The notes beneath the pieces were generated by a model that had not been told where the DNA came from, did not search any database, and saw only the letters and a list, made by a program, of their open reading frames with translations. The position numbers and the translations under genes are program-made. DNA of 64,000 nucleotides from Mesorhizobium ciceri WSM4083 (GTDB lineage Bacteria > Pseudomonadota > Alphaproteobacteria > Rhizobiales > Rhizobiaceae): positions 124,001 to 188,000 of the forward strand of contig NZ_JAFG01000008.1 of the NCBI RefSeq assembly GCF_000519305.1, in the 5' to 3' direction. Below, one piece after another: positions 7,502 to 14,902 of the stretch; positions within the stretch are counted from its first letter, which is position 1, and each line of letters opens with the position of its first letter.

Positions 7502-7709
7502 ATTTCACCTTTCGGCTGAATACAGCCCGACCTCGCCCTGAATTGCGCAACCCCTCATTCATGGCGATCCTTGCTGCCAAGCGCTGATTCGGCACAACGA
7601 ACAGCTTGTGGCGCCGACTGCCAGCGGCCGGACCCAATACCCTGATTTAAAATGAGGAACCGCCCTGGACATTCCCTGGTTCCGCTTCGAGGCTGATGCC
7701 GGCCCGTGA

Positions 7710-7781
7710 TTAACCATTCGCAAACAGATATGGTTAAGAAATACCTAATTTAGTTGACTATGATTTCCACAGGTATATTTT
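7710..7781 (+). promoter_or_regulatory. Composite operator-promoter, copy A (upstream of the UDP-xylose synthase gene)
   Basis: TTAACCAT (7710-7717), 12 bp, ATGGTTAA (7730-7737), 8 bp, then TAATTTAGTTGACT (7746-7759). TTGACT 7754-7759 serves as the -35 box, and TATTTT 7776-7781 as the -10 at 16 bp. The two outer octamers are perfect inverted repeats with centres 20 bp apart, placing them on the same face of the helix. The identical geometry is found at 19547-19596 (minus) and 19751-19801. The rest of the 7502-8041 gap would be a long 5' leader of about 250 bases; no gene was seen in it. Confidence 0.7.
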
Positions 7782-8041
7782 CGATGCGTTGGGATGTGCA
7801 ATTTGGGCGAGCAATCGATGATGGTGACACCGAGCGTGTGATCGCGATTTCGGGGCGCAGAGAATGCTGAGCGGCAGCACGGAGGTTGTGTAGTCGCACC
7901 AGCTTCGCGAAACTCAAAGAACAATTGACGCACATCAGTGATGGCGATTCCGCAGATGCGGAGGTTTGCCCCGTTCTGAAGGAACGTGGCCGGGCGATGC
8001 TTTGTCCCGGCCCGGCGGTAGCGTGTGCGTATGAGGAAAGC

Positions 8042-9079
8042 ATGAGTAAGCTTGTCAAGGTTCTGAAACTGGAATCCGGCAGCCAAAGGGGCGCCAACCA
8101 AAGCCGACGACGCGCCCTTGTCGCTGGAGGAGCGGGATTTTTAGGATCGCATCTGTGCGAACGTCTTTTGCGTGACGGATACGACGTTGTCGCGCTGGAC
8201 AATTTCCACACCGGCAAAAGATACAATCTCAATACTCTTCTGCGTAATCCGAGCTTTAGCTGTATCGAGCACGACATCGTCGATGCACTGCCTTGCGATC
8301 TTCAATGCGACGAGATCTACAATCTCGCCTGCCCCGCCTCTCCGCCGCACTACCAGGCAGATCCGATCCACACTTTCAAGACAAGCGTGCTTGGATCGCT
8401 GAACCTTCTGGAACTCGCGCGACAGAACAAGGCCAAGATATTCCAGGCCTCTACGTCCGAAGTCTATGGCGATCCCTTCGTGCATCCACAGCCCGAGAGC
8501 TACTTCGGCAACGTCAACACGCACGGACCGCGTTCCTGCTACGATGAAGGCAAGCGCTCGGCCGAAACCCTGTTCTTCGATTATTCGAGAACCTATGGCC
8601 TCGATATCCGTGTCGCCCGCATTTTCAACACCTACGGTCGCCGCATGCAGCCCGACGATGGGCGCGTGGTTTCGAACTTCATCGTCCAGGCGCTGCGGGG
8701 CGAGGACCTGACCGTCTATGGCAGCGGCCAGCAGACACGCTCCTTCTGCTATGCCGACGACCTAATCGAGGGCTTTATCCGGCTGATGAACGCGCCGATT
8801 GCGCCCGCCCACCCGGTCAATCTCGGCAACCCTGCCGAATTCACCATCATGGAACTGGCGACGCTGGTCGTCGACTACACCAACGCCCGATCGAAGATCG
8901 TGCATCGGCCGCTGCCCGTCGACGATCCCAGGCAGCGCAAGCCGGACATCTCCTTTGCCAAGGCCAATCTCGGCTGGGAGCCGAAAATCAGCTTGAGCCA
9001 GGGGCTCGCGCGTACCGTCGAGTATTTTGATACCCTGCTCTACGGAAATCGCATCGCCAGGGGAGCTGCCGCTTCATGA
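8042..9079 (+). CDS. UDP-glucuronate decarboxylase (UDP-xylose synthase)-like SDR
   Basis: 345 residues. A Rossmann fold begins with GGAGFLGSH (residues 29-37, NAD-binding), followed by LDNFHTGKRYNL, the ACPASPPHYQADPIHT segment that is diagnostic for UDP-xylose synthases, Ser/Thr near 138, and the catalytic YDEGK (Tyr167, Lys171). RIFNTYGRRMQPDDGRVVSN and GQQTRSFCYADDL also fit this subfamily. The enzyme decarboxylates UDP-glucuronate to UDP-xylose in the cytoplasm. Start at 8042 is set by GAGGAAA 5 bp upstream; the frame is open to 7886 without a good start. The 3' end overlaps the epimerase gene by 4 bp (ATGA). A dTDP-sugar or other UDP-sugar SDR is possible but less likely. Confidence 0.85.
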   Translation: MSKLVKVLKLESGSQRGANQSRRRALVAGGAGFLGSHLCERLLRDGYDVVALDNFHTGKRYNLNTLLRNPSFSCIEHDIVDALPCDLQCDEIYNLACPASPPHYQADPIHTFKTSVLGSLNLLELARQNKAKIFQASTSEVYGDPFVHPQPESYFGNVNTHGPRSCYDEGKRSAETLFFDYSRTYGLDIRVARIFNTYGRRMQPDDGRVVSNFIVQALRGEDLTVYGSGQQTRSFCYADDLIEGFIRLMNAPIAPAHPVNLGNPAEFTIMELATLVVDYTNARSKIVHRPLPVDDPRQRKPDISFAKANLGWEPKISLSQGLARTVEYFDTLLYGNRIARGAAAS

Positions 9080-10155
9080 GCCGGACGGCAGTCCTGGTGA
9101 CGGGTGGAGCCGGTTTCATCGGCAGCCACACCTGCAAGCAGCTGGCCGCCGCCGGCTACATGCCGGTGGTTTTCGACAATCTGAGCCGCGGCAATGAGAG
9201 ATCCGTCGGCTGGGGTCCGCTCGTCGTCGGCGATATCCGGGATCGGGATGCACTGCGGCGGGCGATGGAAACGTACCGGCCGACGGCCGTGATCCATTTT
9301 GCGGCGCTGGCCTATGTCGGGGAGTCCGTTCGCGAGCCGGCCGAATATTATTCGACCAATGTGACAGGCACCATCGCGGTGCTCGATGCCGCACGCGCGA
9401 GTTCGATCGAAAACATCATCTTCTCCAGCAGTTGTGCGACCTACGGCGTGCCGGAAGCGTTGCCCGTTCGCGAAACCTCCTCGCAAAATCCGATCAGCCC
9501 TTATGGGCGCACCAAGCTGATGGGCGAACAGATCATCGGCGACTATGCATCCGCGTATGGAATGAAGTTTGCCATCCTGCGCTATTTCAACGCTTGTGGC
9601 GCCGATCCAGACGGCGAGCTTGGTGAGTGGCATTCGCCGGAAACCCATCTGGTTCCCAGAGTGCTCATGGCCGCAGCGGGCATCATCGACGAGATCGAGG
9701 TTTTCGGCACCGATTACGACACGTCGGACGGCACCTGCGTAAGGGATTATATCCACGTCACCGATCTGGCCCGCGCCCACCTGAAAGCGCTCATGCATCT
9801 CGAGGGTGGCGGGCGAAGCCTTGCGGTCAATCTCGGCACCGGGCGGGGCATCTCCATCAAGGAGATCGTCAAGGCGGTCGGCAGAATGACGTCGAGGCCG
9901 GTTCCGGCAGTGCTCAGGAGCCGACGCCCCGGAGATCCGGCGGAGCTCTACGCCGATCCGGGAAGCGCACGCGAACATCTTGGCTTTGTGCCGGAGCTTT
10001 CAGACATCGACACGATTGTCAGGACAGCCGCTCCCTTTTTTGGACTGAAGACCAAGCCGATGAAACTGCCGCCAGCCAGGGCGGCAGCGTCGGTCGTCGC
10101 TCGACGGGTCAGAGATAGCGGGGGTGACAGCTCGCGCGCTGGCCAAATCCGCTAG
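9076..10155 (+). CDS. UDP-sugar 4-epimerase (UDP-glucose/UDP-xylose type, GalE family)
   Basis: 359 residues. GGAGFIGSH (10-18) binds NAD, SSSCATYG gives the Ser/Thr site near 119, and YGRTK (Tyr143, Lys147) is the catalytic pair; ILRYFNACGADPDGELGEWH and YDTSDGTCVRDYIHVTDLA are GalE signatures. The enzyme inverts C4 of a UDP-sugar. Because it is translationally coupled to the UDP-xylose-synthase-like gene, conversion of UDP-xylose to UDP-arabinose is more likely than UDP-glucose to UDP-galactose; a coupled Uxs-Uxe pair is known from Sinorhizobium. The C-terminus carries an unusual basic tail, and the last 47 bp overlap the convergent lipoprotein gene. Confidence 0.87.
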   Translation: MSRTAVLVTGGAGFIGSHTCKQLAAAGYMPVVFDNLSRGNERSVGWGPLVVGDIRDRDALRRAMETYRPTAVIHFAALAYVGESVREPAEYYSTNVTGTIAVLDAARASSIENIIFSSSCATYGVPEALPVRETSSQNPISPYGRTKLMGEQIIGDYASAYGMKFAILRYFNACGADPDGELGEWHSPETHLVPRVLMAAAGIIDEIEVFGTDYDTSDGTCVRDYIHVTDLARAHLKALMHLEGGGRSLAVNLGTGRGISIKEIVKAVGRMTSRPVPAVLRSRRPGDPAELYADPGSAREHLGFVPELSDIDTIVRTAAPFFGLKTKPMKLPPARAAASVVARRVRDSGGDSSRAGQIR

Positions 10156-10525
10156 GGCTGCAGATATAAGGCGAGCCGCCCGAGAACGTGCTGCCATCGC
10201 CCGGATTGAACGAGATTTTCACCGGCGCCGGCGTACTGGCCTTGATCCGTTGCGGCGGTGCAAAGGCGTAGCCACTTTCAGTCCCTATTGTGCTTGTCAT
10301 CTGGATCGGAAGGTCGGCCCGGGGCGACCGCACGAGAAATCTGGCCTGCACGGGCTGGACCGCGGGCTGACTGCGGACCGGGTGGACCACGGGCCTGATA
10401 AGGACCGAACCGGTTTCAGTTGCGTCCATACTTTGACAACCTGCAACCATAGAACCCAGCGCCACAGCCGCGGCAATAGATACGACATTTTTGCTTGAGC
10501 GAAATACCCTCGCGGAATTTCTCAT
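10109..10525 (-). CDS. Lipoprotein with C-terminal ICxPSGFGQ signature (paralogue 2)
   Basis: 138 residues. The signal peptide ends in the lipobox VAGC (AAAVALGSMVAGCQSMDATE), so the mature protein is lipid-anchored. The mature part is low in complexity (Val/Pro/Arg) until NPGDGSTFSGGSPYICSPSG, FGQRASCHPRYL at the C-terminus. It aligns end to end with the lipoprotein at 14046-14456, including QxMDxT after the lipobox and PxxVKxSxxPGxG before the Cys block. Start 10525 has AAGGG 7 bp upstream. Its last 47 bp overlap the epimerase gene on the other strand. No known function; location in a polysaccharide locus suggests an envelope role. Confidence 0.75.
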   Translation of the reverse strand: MRNSARVFRSSKNVVSIAAAVALGSMVAGCQSMDATETGSVLIRPVVHPVRSQPAVQPVQARFLVRSPRADLPIQMTSTIGTESGYAFAPPQRIKASTPAPVKISFNPGDGSTFSGGSPYICSPSGFGQRASCHPRYL

Positions 10526-10600
10526 CCTCTGTCCCTTGCTATCAAGCATAAGCCAAGGGCGCGTTGCGACATACTATACTTGGGCCGCTTTCACGCCGCA

Positions 10601-10656
10601 TGAGTGACCACTCGCACATCACACGTTATATTAGATATCACTAATTATTAAATTTC
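10601..10656 (-). promoter_or_regulatory. Upstream block shared with the 14046-14456 lipoprotein gene
   Basis: Written on the plus strand, TGAGTGACCACTCG (10601), CACATC (10615), CGTTATATTAG (10624) and TTATTAAATTTC (10645) occur in the same order and nearly the same spacing as TGAGTGGTCG, CACATC, CGTCATATTAG and TTATTAAAATTC upstream of the paralogous lipoprotein gene. A candidate -10 (TATAGT on the minus strand) lies between this block and the start. The duplicated arrangement suggests the paralogues share control. GAGTG-N2-CACTC is an inverted repeat within it. Confidence 0.5.
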
Positions 10657-10705
10657 ATCAAAACCGTATGGCAGGCCATCGTCTTGTCGTCTGGCTGATG
10701 CAATT

Positions 10706-10762
10706 GAATGCGACTAGATGCCGAATGTGAATGCGACTAGATGCCGAATGCGACTAGATGCG
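10706..10762. repeat. Three direct copies of a 17-bp repeat
   Basis: GAATGCGACTAGATGCC occurs at 10706-10722 and 10729-10745, and with one change (final G) at 10746-10762. The first two copies are separated by 6 bp and the last two are contiguous. They lie between the starts and ends of two minus-strand genes, in the non-coding gap 10526-10884. The origin is unknown; replication slippage is the simplest explanation. Confidence 0.85.
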
Positions 10763-10884
10763 ATCGGCGCGCCGACCGCGCCTGCCGAGCCGCTCAAGGC
10801 TTCACCATAGGCGATTCGCGGGTTCCGCGACAGGCGCACGGCAAGAACAGCCAGGCCACTATCTCCGCGCGTCGGAAGCATGGC

Positions 10885-11493
10885 CTACTTCTTGGCATCG
10901 ACCAGCTTGCGGGTCTCTTCGAACTGCGCGCCCTTGGTGTCGCCTGCTTCGAATTTCTTGTATTCGTCGGAAGGATCCTCGGGAGATCGCTTGAAACCGT
11001 ACCATTCCCCGTCCGGATCCTTGCGTTGCTCGATGTTGCGGCCCTGAATGCGATGGCTGTAGCAGGTGCGGTGGGGCTCGCCGGTGTAGCTCTTCGATCG
11101 CCAGGCGAGCTCCATGCACATCTTGCCGTCCTTGGTCACCAGCCATCTGCCCTCCGCGACGGTTGCCGTGTCCTGCCCGGACGTCCAAGCCCTGAGGTGT
11201 CGATTGTCCCGCGCGAAATAAGCTGCTCCGTCCTTCCATATCCATGTGCGGCCGGCATATAGAAGCTGTAGTTCGTAAGCAGTCGGAACAGCGGCGCTAC
11301 CTGCTTCCGCGGTGCTTTTGTCGTTGGCGACGGCCGCGTGCGCCGCTCCCGAAACAGCCACCTGGCCGCAGAGAGCCAGGAGCAGCACAAGTTGCTTGAA
11401 ACTTGCACACCGGCGAGGCCCCCTGCGATGCCGACGGCCGACATCAAGCGGCAGCGATCTGATCAAAGCTGTCGGCATAGTTGGCACTCGCAT
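10885..11493 (-). CDS. DUF995 exported protein (paralogue 1)
   Basis: 202 residues. A long basic N-region and a hydrophobic core (LVLLLALCGQVAVSGAAHA) form the signal peptide. The mature part has the DUF995 pattern: YELQLLYAGRTWIWKDGAAY, FARDNRHLRAWTSG, AEGRWLVTKDGKMCMELAW, CYSHRIQ, and KDPDGEWYGFKRSPED. DUF995 proteins occur in rhizobia, often near exopolysaccharide genes, and look like small lipocalin- or beta-sandwich-type periplasmic proteins. A second copy is at 21194-21715, at the other end of the same locus. Two in-frame ATGs (11493, 11478) are possible starts and neither has a strong ribosome-binding site. Molecular function is unknown. Confidence 0.8.
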   Translation of the reverse strand: MRVPTMPTALIRSLPLDVGRRHRRGPRRCASFKQLVLLLALCGQVAVSGAAHAAVANDKSTAEAGSAAVPTAYELQLLYAGRTWIWKDGAAYFARDNRHLRAWTSGQDTATVAEGRWLVTKDGKMCMELAWRSKSYTGEPHRTCYSHRIQGRNIEQRKDPDGEWYGFKRSPEDPSDEYKKFEAGDTKGAQFEETRKLVDAKK

Positions 11494-11908
11494 GTTTATT
11501 CAGTCCAAGGCGGCTGCGTCAGCACTTTGACAGCCACGCGAACCATTTAACAGTCGTGAGAACGGCGGTGTCAACCGCCGCAAAGCATGCGGGCAACAAC
11601 TATTCGCGACACGCGCATTGTCCATCAAGACGGCAACATCGCGATCGCGCATCGGGCTTGTGGATCCGGACAGCCGGCCCACCTATGATCAGCAGCCATC
11701 GATGAAACCGAGGCCGCTGTCGCGGGTAGGAAAGCAGGCCAAAGCCGGAGGTCCAGCGGCCGCGTGAAGTTGCGCGGATGCGCGCTCGCAAGCCAGGCAA
11801 TGCGGCCGATCGGAAGGCTTGGGCCGCTACCAATGCCGTGGATTTTGAGATACAGCACGCCGCGGCCGACGGAATCCGATAGCGCAAGCCTGCGCAGGAA
11901 TTTTTGAA
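11494..11908. other. Non-coding gap between divergent genes
   Basis: 415 bp between the DUF995 start (minus) and the flippase-like gene (plus). It holds a possible promoter for the plus strand (TTTGACA near 11526) and a perfect hairpin CGGCGGT-GTCA-ACCGCCG (11563-11580). Short frames here have no homology or ribosome-binding sites and I do not call them. Confidence 0.4.
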
Positions 11909-12838
11909 TTGTTGAAACGAGCTGCCTCAATAATCGTGAGCCTGGCCCTGCTGGCGTGGGTTGTCAGCGACTCGCGCTGGAAAATGGTGGGCGATGCTTT
12001 CGCGAGCATCACGCCCGGCGCTTTCGCGGCCGTGGCGCTTGCGCTGTTCGTCACCTACGTGCTGCGCGCGCTGCGCGTCTGCGACGAGTTCCGCGACGAG
12101 GTGCATGGTCGTTTCGGTGCCTGCCTGCGGATCATTCTGATCCACAATGCAATGATCAACGTCGTGCCCTTTCGCGGCGGCGAGACGGCTTTTCCCCTGC
12201 TCCTGCGCCAGGTCTTCGGCATACCGGTCATGCGCGCCAGCGCCTCGCTGCTGTGGTTCAGGCTGCAGGATGCCTTCGTTGTCGGCGTGCTGGCCCTGGC
12301 TGTGTGGCCGGGCCTGCATCCGGCGACAAGGATCGCGGGCGTGGCGGCGGTGGTCGGTGCCGCCTGGTATCTGCCGCGCTGGGCGCGTGCGCCGCATGAC
12401 TGGGCAGGCCGCGGCAAGATCGTGGCGAAACTCGGCAGGCTGCGCGATGTCTTCACCGAGGCGACCGGCCGATCGCGCTATGGCTGGTGGTGGACGATCG
12501 CCAATTGGTCGCTGAAGCTCACCGTACAGGGATGGTTGCTGGCAATGCTGCTGGGGACATCCTTTTCGACCGCCTTTCCAGGCGTCGTCGGGGCCGAAGG
12601 CGCCGCCATACTGCCGGTGCAAGGCGTCGCCGGCTTCGGCACCTACGAGGCGGGCGCAGCGGCGGCGCTGCTCACCTCCGGCATTGCCATGAAGAGCGGC
12701 CTTCAGGCAGCGCTGGCACTGCATCTGTTCATCTTCTGCTCGGCAATCGCCACGGGTGCGATCGCCTGGCTGTTTCCCTCGAAATCGACGCTGCCGGGGA
12801 ACCCGGCCGTCGGCCCTGCAAGGAAACCATCCCTATGA
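11909..12838 (+). CDS. Flippase-like integral membrane protein (LPG_synthase_TM/UPF0104 family)
   Basis: 309 residues with about eight membrane helices. ALFVTYVLRALRVCDEFRDE, ILIHNAMINVVPFRGGETAF and ILPVQGVAGFGTYEAGAAAA are the three conserved motifs of the PF03706 family, which includes the flippase part of MprF and orphan membrane proteins found beside glycosyltransferases. It starts with TTG, with AGGAA 8 bp upstream. The stop overlaps the next ATG (ATGA), tying it to the GT2 gene. The pairing suggests a role in moving or handling a lipid-linked sugar across the inner membrane. No catalytic C-terminal domain is present, so it is not a lysyl-phosphatidylglycerol synthase. Confidence 0.8.
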   Translation: MLKRAASIIVSLALLAWVVSDSRWKMVGDAFASITPGAFAAVALALFVTYVLRALRVCDEFRDEVHGRFGACLRIILIHNAMINVVPFRGGETAFPLLLRQVFGIPVMRASASLLWFRLQDAFVVGVLALAVWPGLHPATRIAGVAAVVGAAWYLPRWARAPHDWAGRGKIVAKLGRLRDVFTEATGRSRYGWWWTIANWSLKLTVQGWLLAMLLGTSFSTAFPGVVGAEGAAILPVQGVAGFGTYEAGAAAALLTSGIAMKSGLQAALALHLFIFCSAIATGAIAWLFPSKSTLPGNPAVGPARKPSL

Positions 12839-13884
12839 GCGTATTGCCCATCCCTGCTTCGGGACTGCCTGACGGCGCGGTGATGCCGGACCATACACTG
12901 TCCATCGTCGTGCCCATGTACAACGAGGCTGAAAACGTCGAACCGCTGCTGGCACGGATTCACCAGGCGATGGAACGCTACGGCCAGCCGTGGGAGGTCG
13001 TGCTGGTCGATGACGGCAGTACCGACGCGACGGTGAGCGAGATCAGGCGCCTGGCGGCGCATTACGGCCCGCATGTGCGTGCGGTCGAGCTGGTGCGCAA
13101 CTACAAGCAGACCGCCGCGATGCAGGCCGGTATCGACGCGGCGCGCGGCGACGTCATCGCCACGATCGACGGCGACCTGCAAAATGATCCCTACGACATT
13201 CCGCGTATGGTCTACCGCCTGCTAAGCGAAGATCTCGACCTGGTGGTGGGCTGGCGCAAGGATCGCCAGGAAGGGTTTTTCATGCGCAGGCTCCCCTCGC
13301 GCATTGCCAACGCGCTGATCGCGCGCGTCACCGGGGTGCGCCTCAAGGACTATGGCTGCAGCCTCAAGGTCTATCGCGGCAACGTCATCCGCAGCGTCAA
13401 GCTCTATGGCGAGATGCACCGCTTCATCCCGGCATGGCTGGCCACGGTGACGACACCCAGACGCATCGCCCAGGAGGTGGTGACGCACCATGCCCGCATC
13501 CACGGCCAGTCCAAATACGGCATTTCGCGCACCTTCAGGGTCGTGCTCGATCTGGTGTTCATGTATTTCTTCATGCGCTATCGCACACGGCCCGGGCACT
13601 TCTTCGGCGGCATCGGCATCGTGCTTGGCGCGCTGGGTTCGCTGATCCTTGCCTACCTGCTTTGCCTGAAGCTGCTTTTCGCCGAGGACATCGGAACACG
13701 CCCGATGCTGTTCACCGGCTTCTTCCTGCTCATCGCCGGGGTGCAGATGGTGACGTCGGGCGTGCTGGCTGAAATGCTGGCACGGGTCTATCACGAAGCG
13801 AATGGAGCATCGGCCTATGTCGCGCGGCCACAGCCGGCGCCCAGTGACAATGACGGCTGGCTCCGCCCGAGCCGGCCATCATGA
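12835..13884 (+). CDS. GT2 glycosyltransferase, DPM1/GtrB-like, with two membrane helices
   Basis: 349 residues. The GT-A domain has SIVVPMYNEAENVEPLLARI, VVLVDDGSTDATVSEI and TIDGDLQNDPYDIPRMV (the DxD metal site), then VVGWRKDRQEG and the QSKYGISRTFRVVLDLVFMY junction typical of polyprenyl-phosphate sugar transferases. Two helices (GGIGIVLGALGSLILAYLLC and FTGFFLLIAGVQMVTSGVLA) follow. Such enzymes load a hexose or similar sugar from a nucleotide donor onto undecaprenyl phosphate at the cytoplasmic face. Start 12835 overlaps the stop of the flippase-like gene (ATGA). Together they could make and flip a lipid-linked sugar for decorating a surface polymer. The sugar is unknown. Confidence 0.88.
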   Translation: MSVLPIPASGLPDGAVMPDHTLSIVVPMYNEAENVEPLLARIHQAMERYGQPWEVVLVDDGSTDATVSEIRRLAAHYGPHVRAVELVRNYKQTAAMQAGIDAARGDVIATIDGDLQNDPYDIPRMVYRLLSEDLDLVVGWRKDRQEGFFMRRLPSRIANALIARVTGVRLKDYGCSLKVYRGNVIRSVKLYGEMHRFIPAWLATVTTPRRIAQEVVTHHARIHGQSKYGISRTFRVVLDLVFMYFFMRYRTRPGHFFGGIGIVLGALGSLILAYLLCLKLLFAEDIGTRPMLFTGFFLLIAGVQMVTSGVLAEMLARVYHEANGASAYVARPQPAPSDNDGWLRPSRPS

Positions 13885-14045
13885 GCTGATCGGGACTTCC
13901 TGAAGGTTCCCGCCCAACAGACCGATGGCGCCCGGAGGGCAAGAGGCAAGGCGCAACGCGCCAAACCTCTCGCCCTCGACGGCGCCCCCCGGCGAAGACC
14001 AGGCGGCGGTCAAATCGACCGCCACTTCAGGTCCGATGTTCCAGT

Positions 14046-14456
14046 CTAGTAACGCGAACGGCAGCTGGCGCGCTGGCCAAAGCCGCTCGGACCGCAAATC
14101 CAGGGCGAATGACCCAGGAACGGGCCGCCATTGCCCGGGCTGTACGAGACCTTCACCGTCGCCGGCCTGCCGACCCGCTGCGGCCGCACGAAGGCCGCAT
14201 AGGCCTCCTGCCTCGTACGCGTCACCATGGTCGTCTGTGTGAGCGGCTTGCGGTAGAGAACCTTCTTTCCGACGCGATCGAGCTTCCTGACATGCTGGAC
14301 CTTCTTGCCAAAACCTTGATCAACGATCCGTCCGTTGATTGAGCTGGTCTTGGTCGTGTCCATCGTCTGGCAGCCTGACACCATCGAGGCCAATGCGATT
14401 GCAGCAACAGCATAGGCATATTTTCTGCCGGTCAGATTTTCCATAAACTGTCTCAT
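14046..14456 (-). CDS. Lipoprotein with C-terminal ICxPSGFGQ signature (paralogue 3)
   Basis: 136 residues. The signal peptide ends in lipobox VSGC (AIALASMVSGCQTMDTTKTS). The mature part is basic and ends in SPGNGGPFLGHSPWICGPSG, FGQRASCRSRY. It is the closest relative of the lipoprotein at 10109-10525, with shared QxMDxT, RPQRVGRPATVKVSYSPG and the terminal Cys block. Start 14456 has GGGAG 7 bp upstream. The upstream region also resembles that of the paralogue, which indicates duplication of a whole gene unit. Function unknown. The gap 13885-14045 before its stop holds nothing recognisable. Confidence 0.75.
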   Translation of the reverse strand: MRQFMENLTGRKYAYAVAAIALASMVSGCQTMDTTKTSSINGRIVDQGFGKKVQHVRKLDRVGKKVLYRKPLTQTTMVTRTRQEAYAAFVRPQRVGRPATVKVSYSPGNGGPFLGHSPWICGPSGFGQRASCRSRY

Positions 14457-14532
14457 TATCTGCTCCCTGCCCTGTAATGCAACGTGATTGAAAGCAAAGA
14501 ATATACTTCGAATCCGTCGTTTCTAATCGCTC

Positions 14533-14592
14533 GTGAGTGGTCGTTTTCCATTCACATCGTTCCGTCATATTAGAAGAGACTTATTAAAATTC
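14533..14592 (-). promoter_or_regulatory. Upstream block shared with the 10109-10525 lipoprotein gene
   Basis: On the plus strand TGAGTGGTCG (14534), CACATC (14553), CGTCATATTAG (14563) and TTATTAAAATTC (14581) mirror the elements upstream of the paralogous gene. The minus strand has a -10-like TATATT between this block and the start. The remaining gap up to 14902 shows no credible gene; I saw only short frames without ribosome-binding sites. Confidence 0.5.
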
Positions 14593-14902
14593 GTGCAAAC
14601 GTCATAATGAACGCGGCCTTTCACTCTTCGCTCGAATTTGAAGGAAATTCGGTTGTCGGATCGGCTGGCAGACGGAGCCTTGCCAAACGGCACATCGGCA
14701 TACGCGACCCACTCGCGCCTGCGGCAATCAGAAGCCGGCGCTCGGGCTGTCATGGATGTTGCGATGTATAAAACGCTCAGCGCCGCAACCGGCGCCGGCA
14801 GGGCCGACTGCCCCAGGCTCTCTCCAGCCGACAAAAAGGGCTGGCGATCCTTATCGCCGGAAGTGGCTGGATGCGGCGGCCCGCTCCAGAGTGCCTATGC
14901 CG

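Noticed and set aside
7886..8041. Longer N-terminus of the UDP-xylose-synthase-like protein
   Set aside because: The extension (MCSRTSFAKLKEQL...) has no family match, and GAGGAAA precedes ATG 8042.
10706..10762. Repeats as a CRISPR array
   Set aside because: The repeat is 17 bp, two units are contiguous without a spacer and no cas genes are near.
12487..12834. N-terminal extension of the GT2 frame
   Set aside because: The open frame runs upstream inside the flippase-like gene in another frame; the ATGA overlap at 12835 is the natural start.
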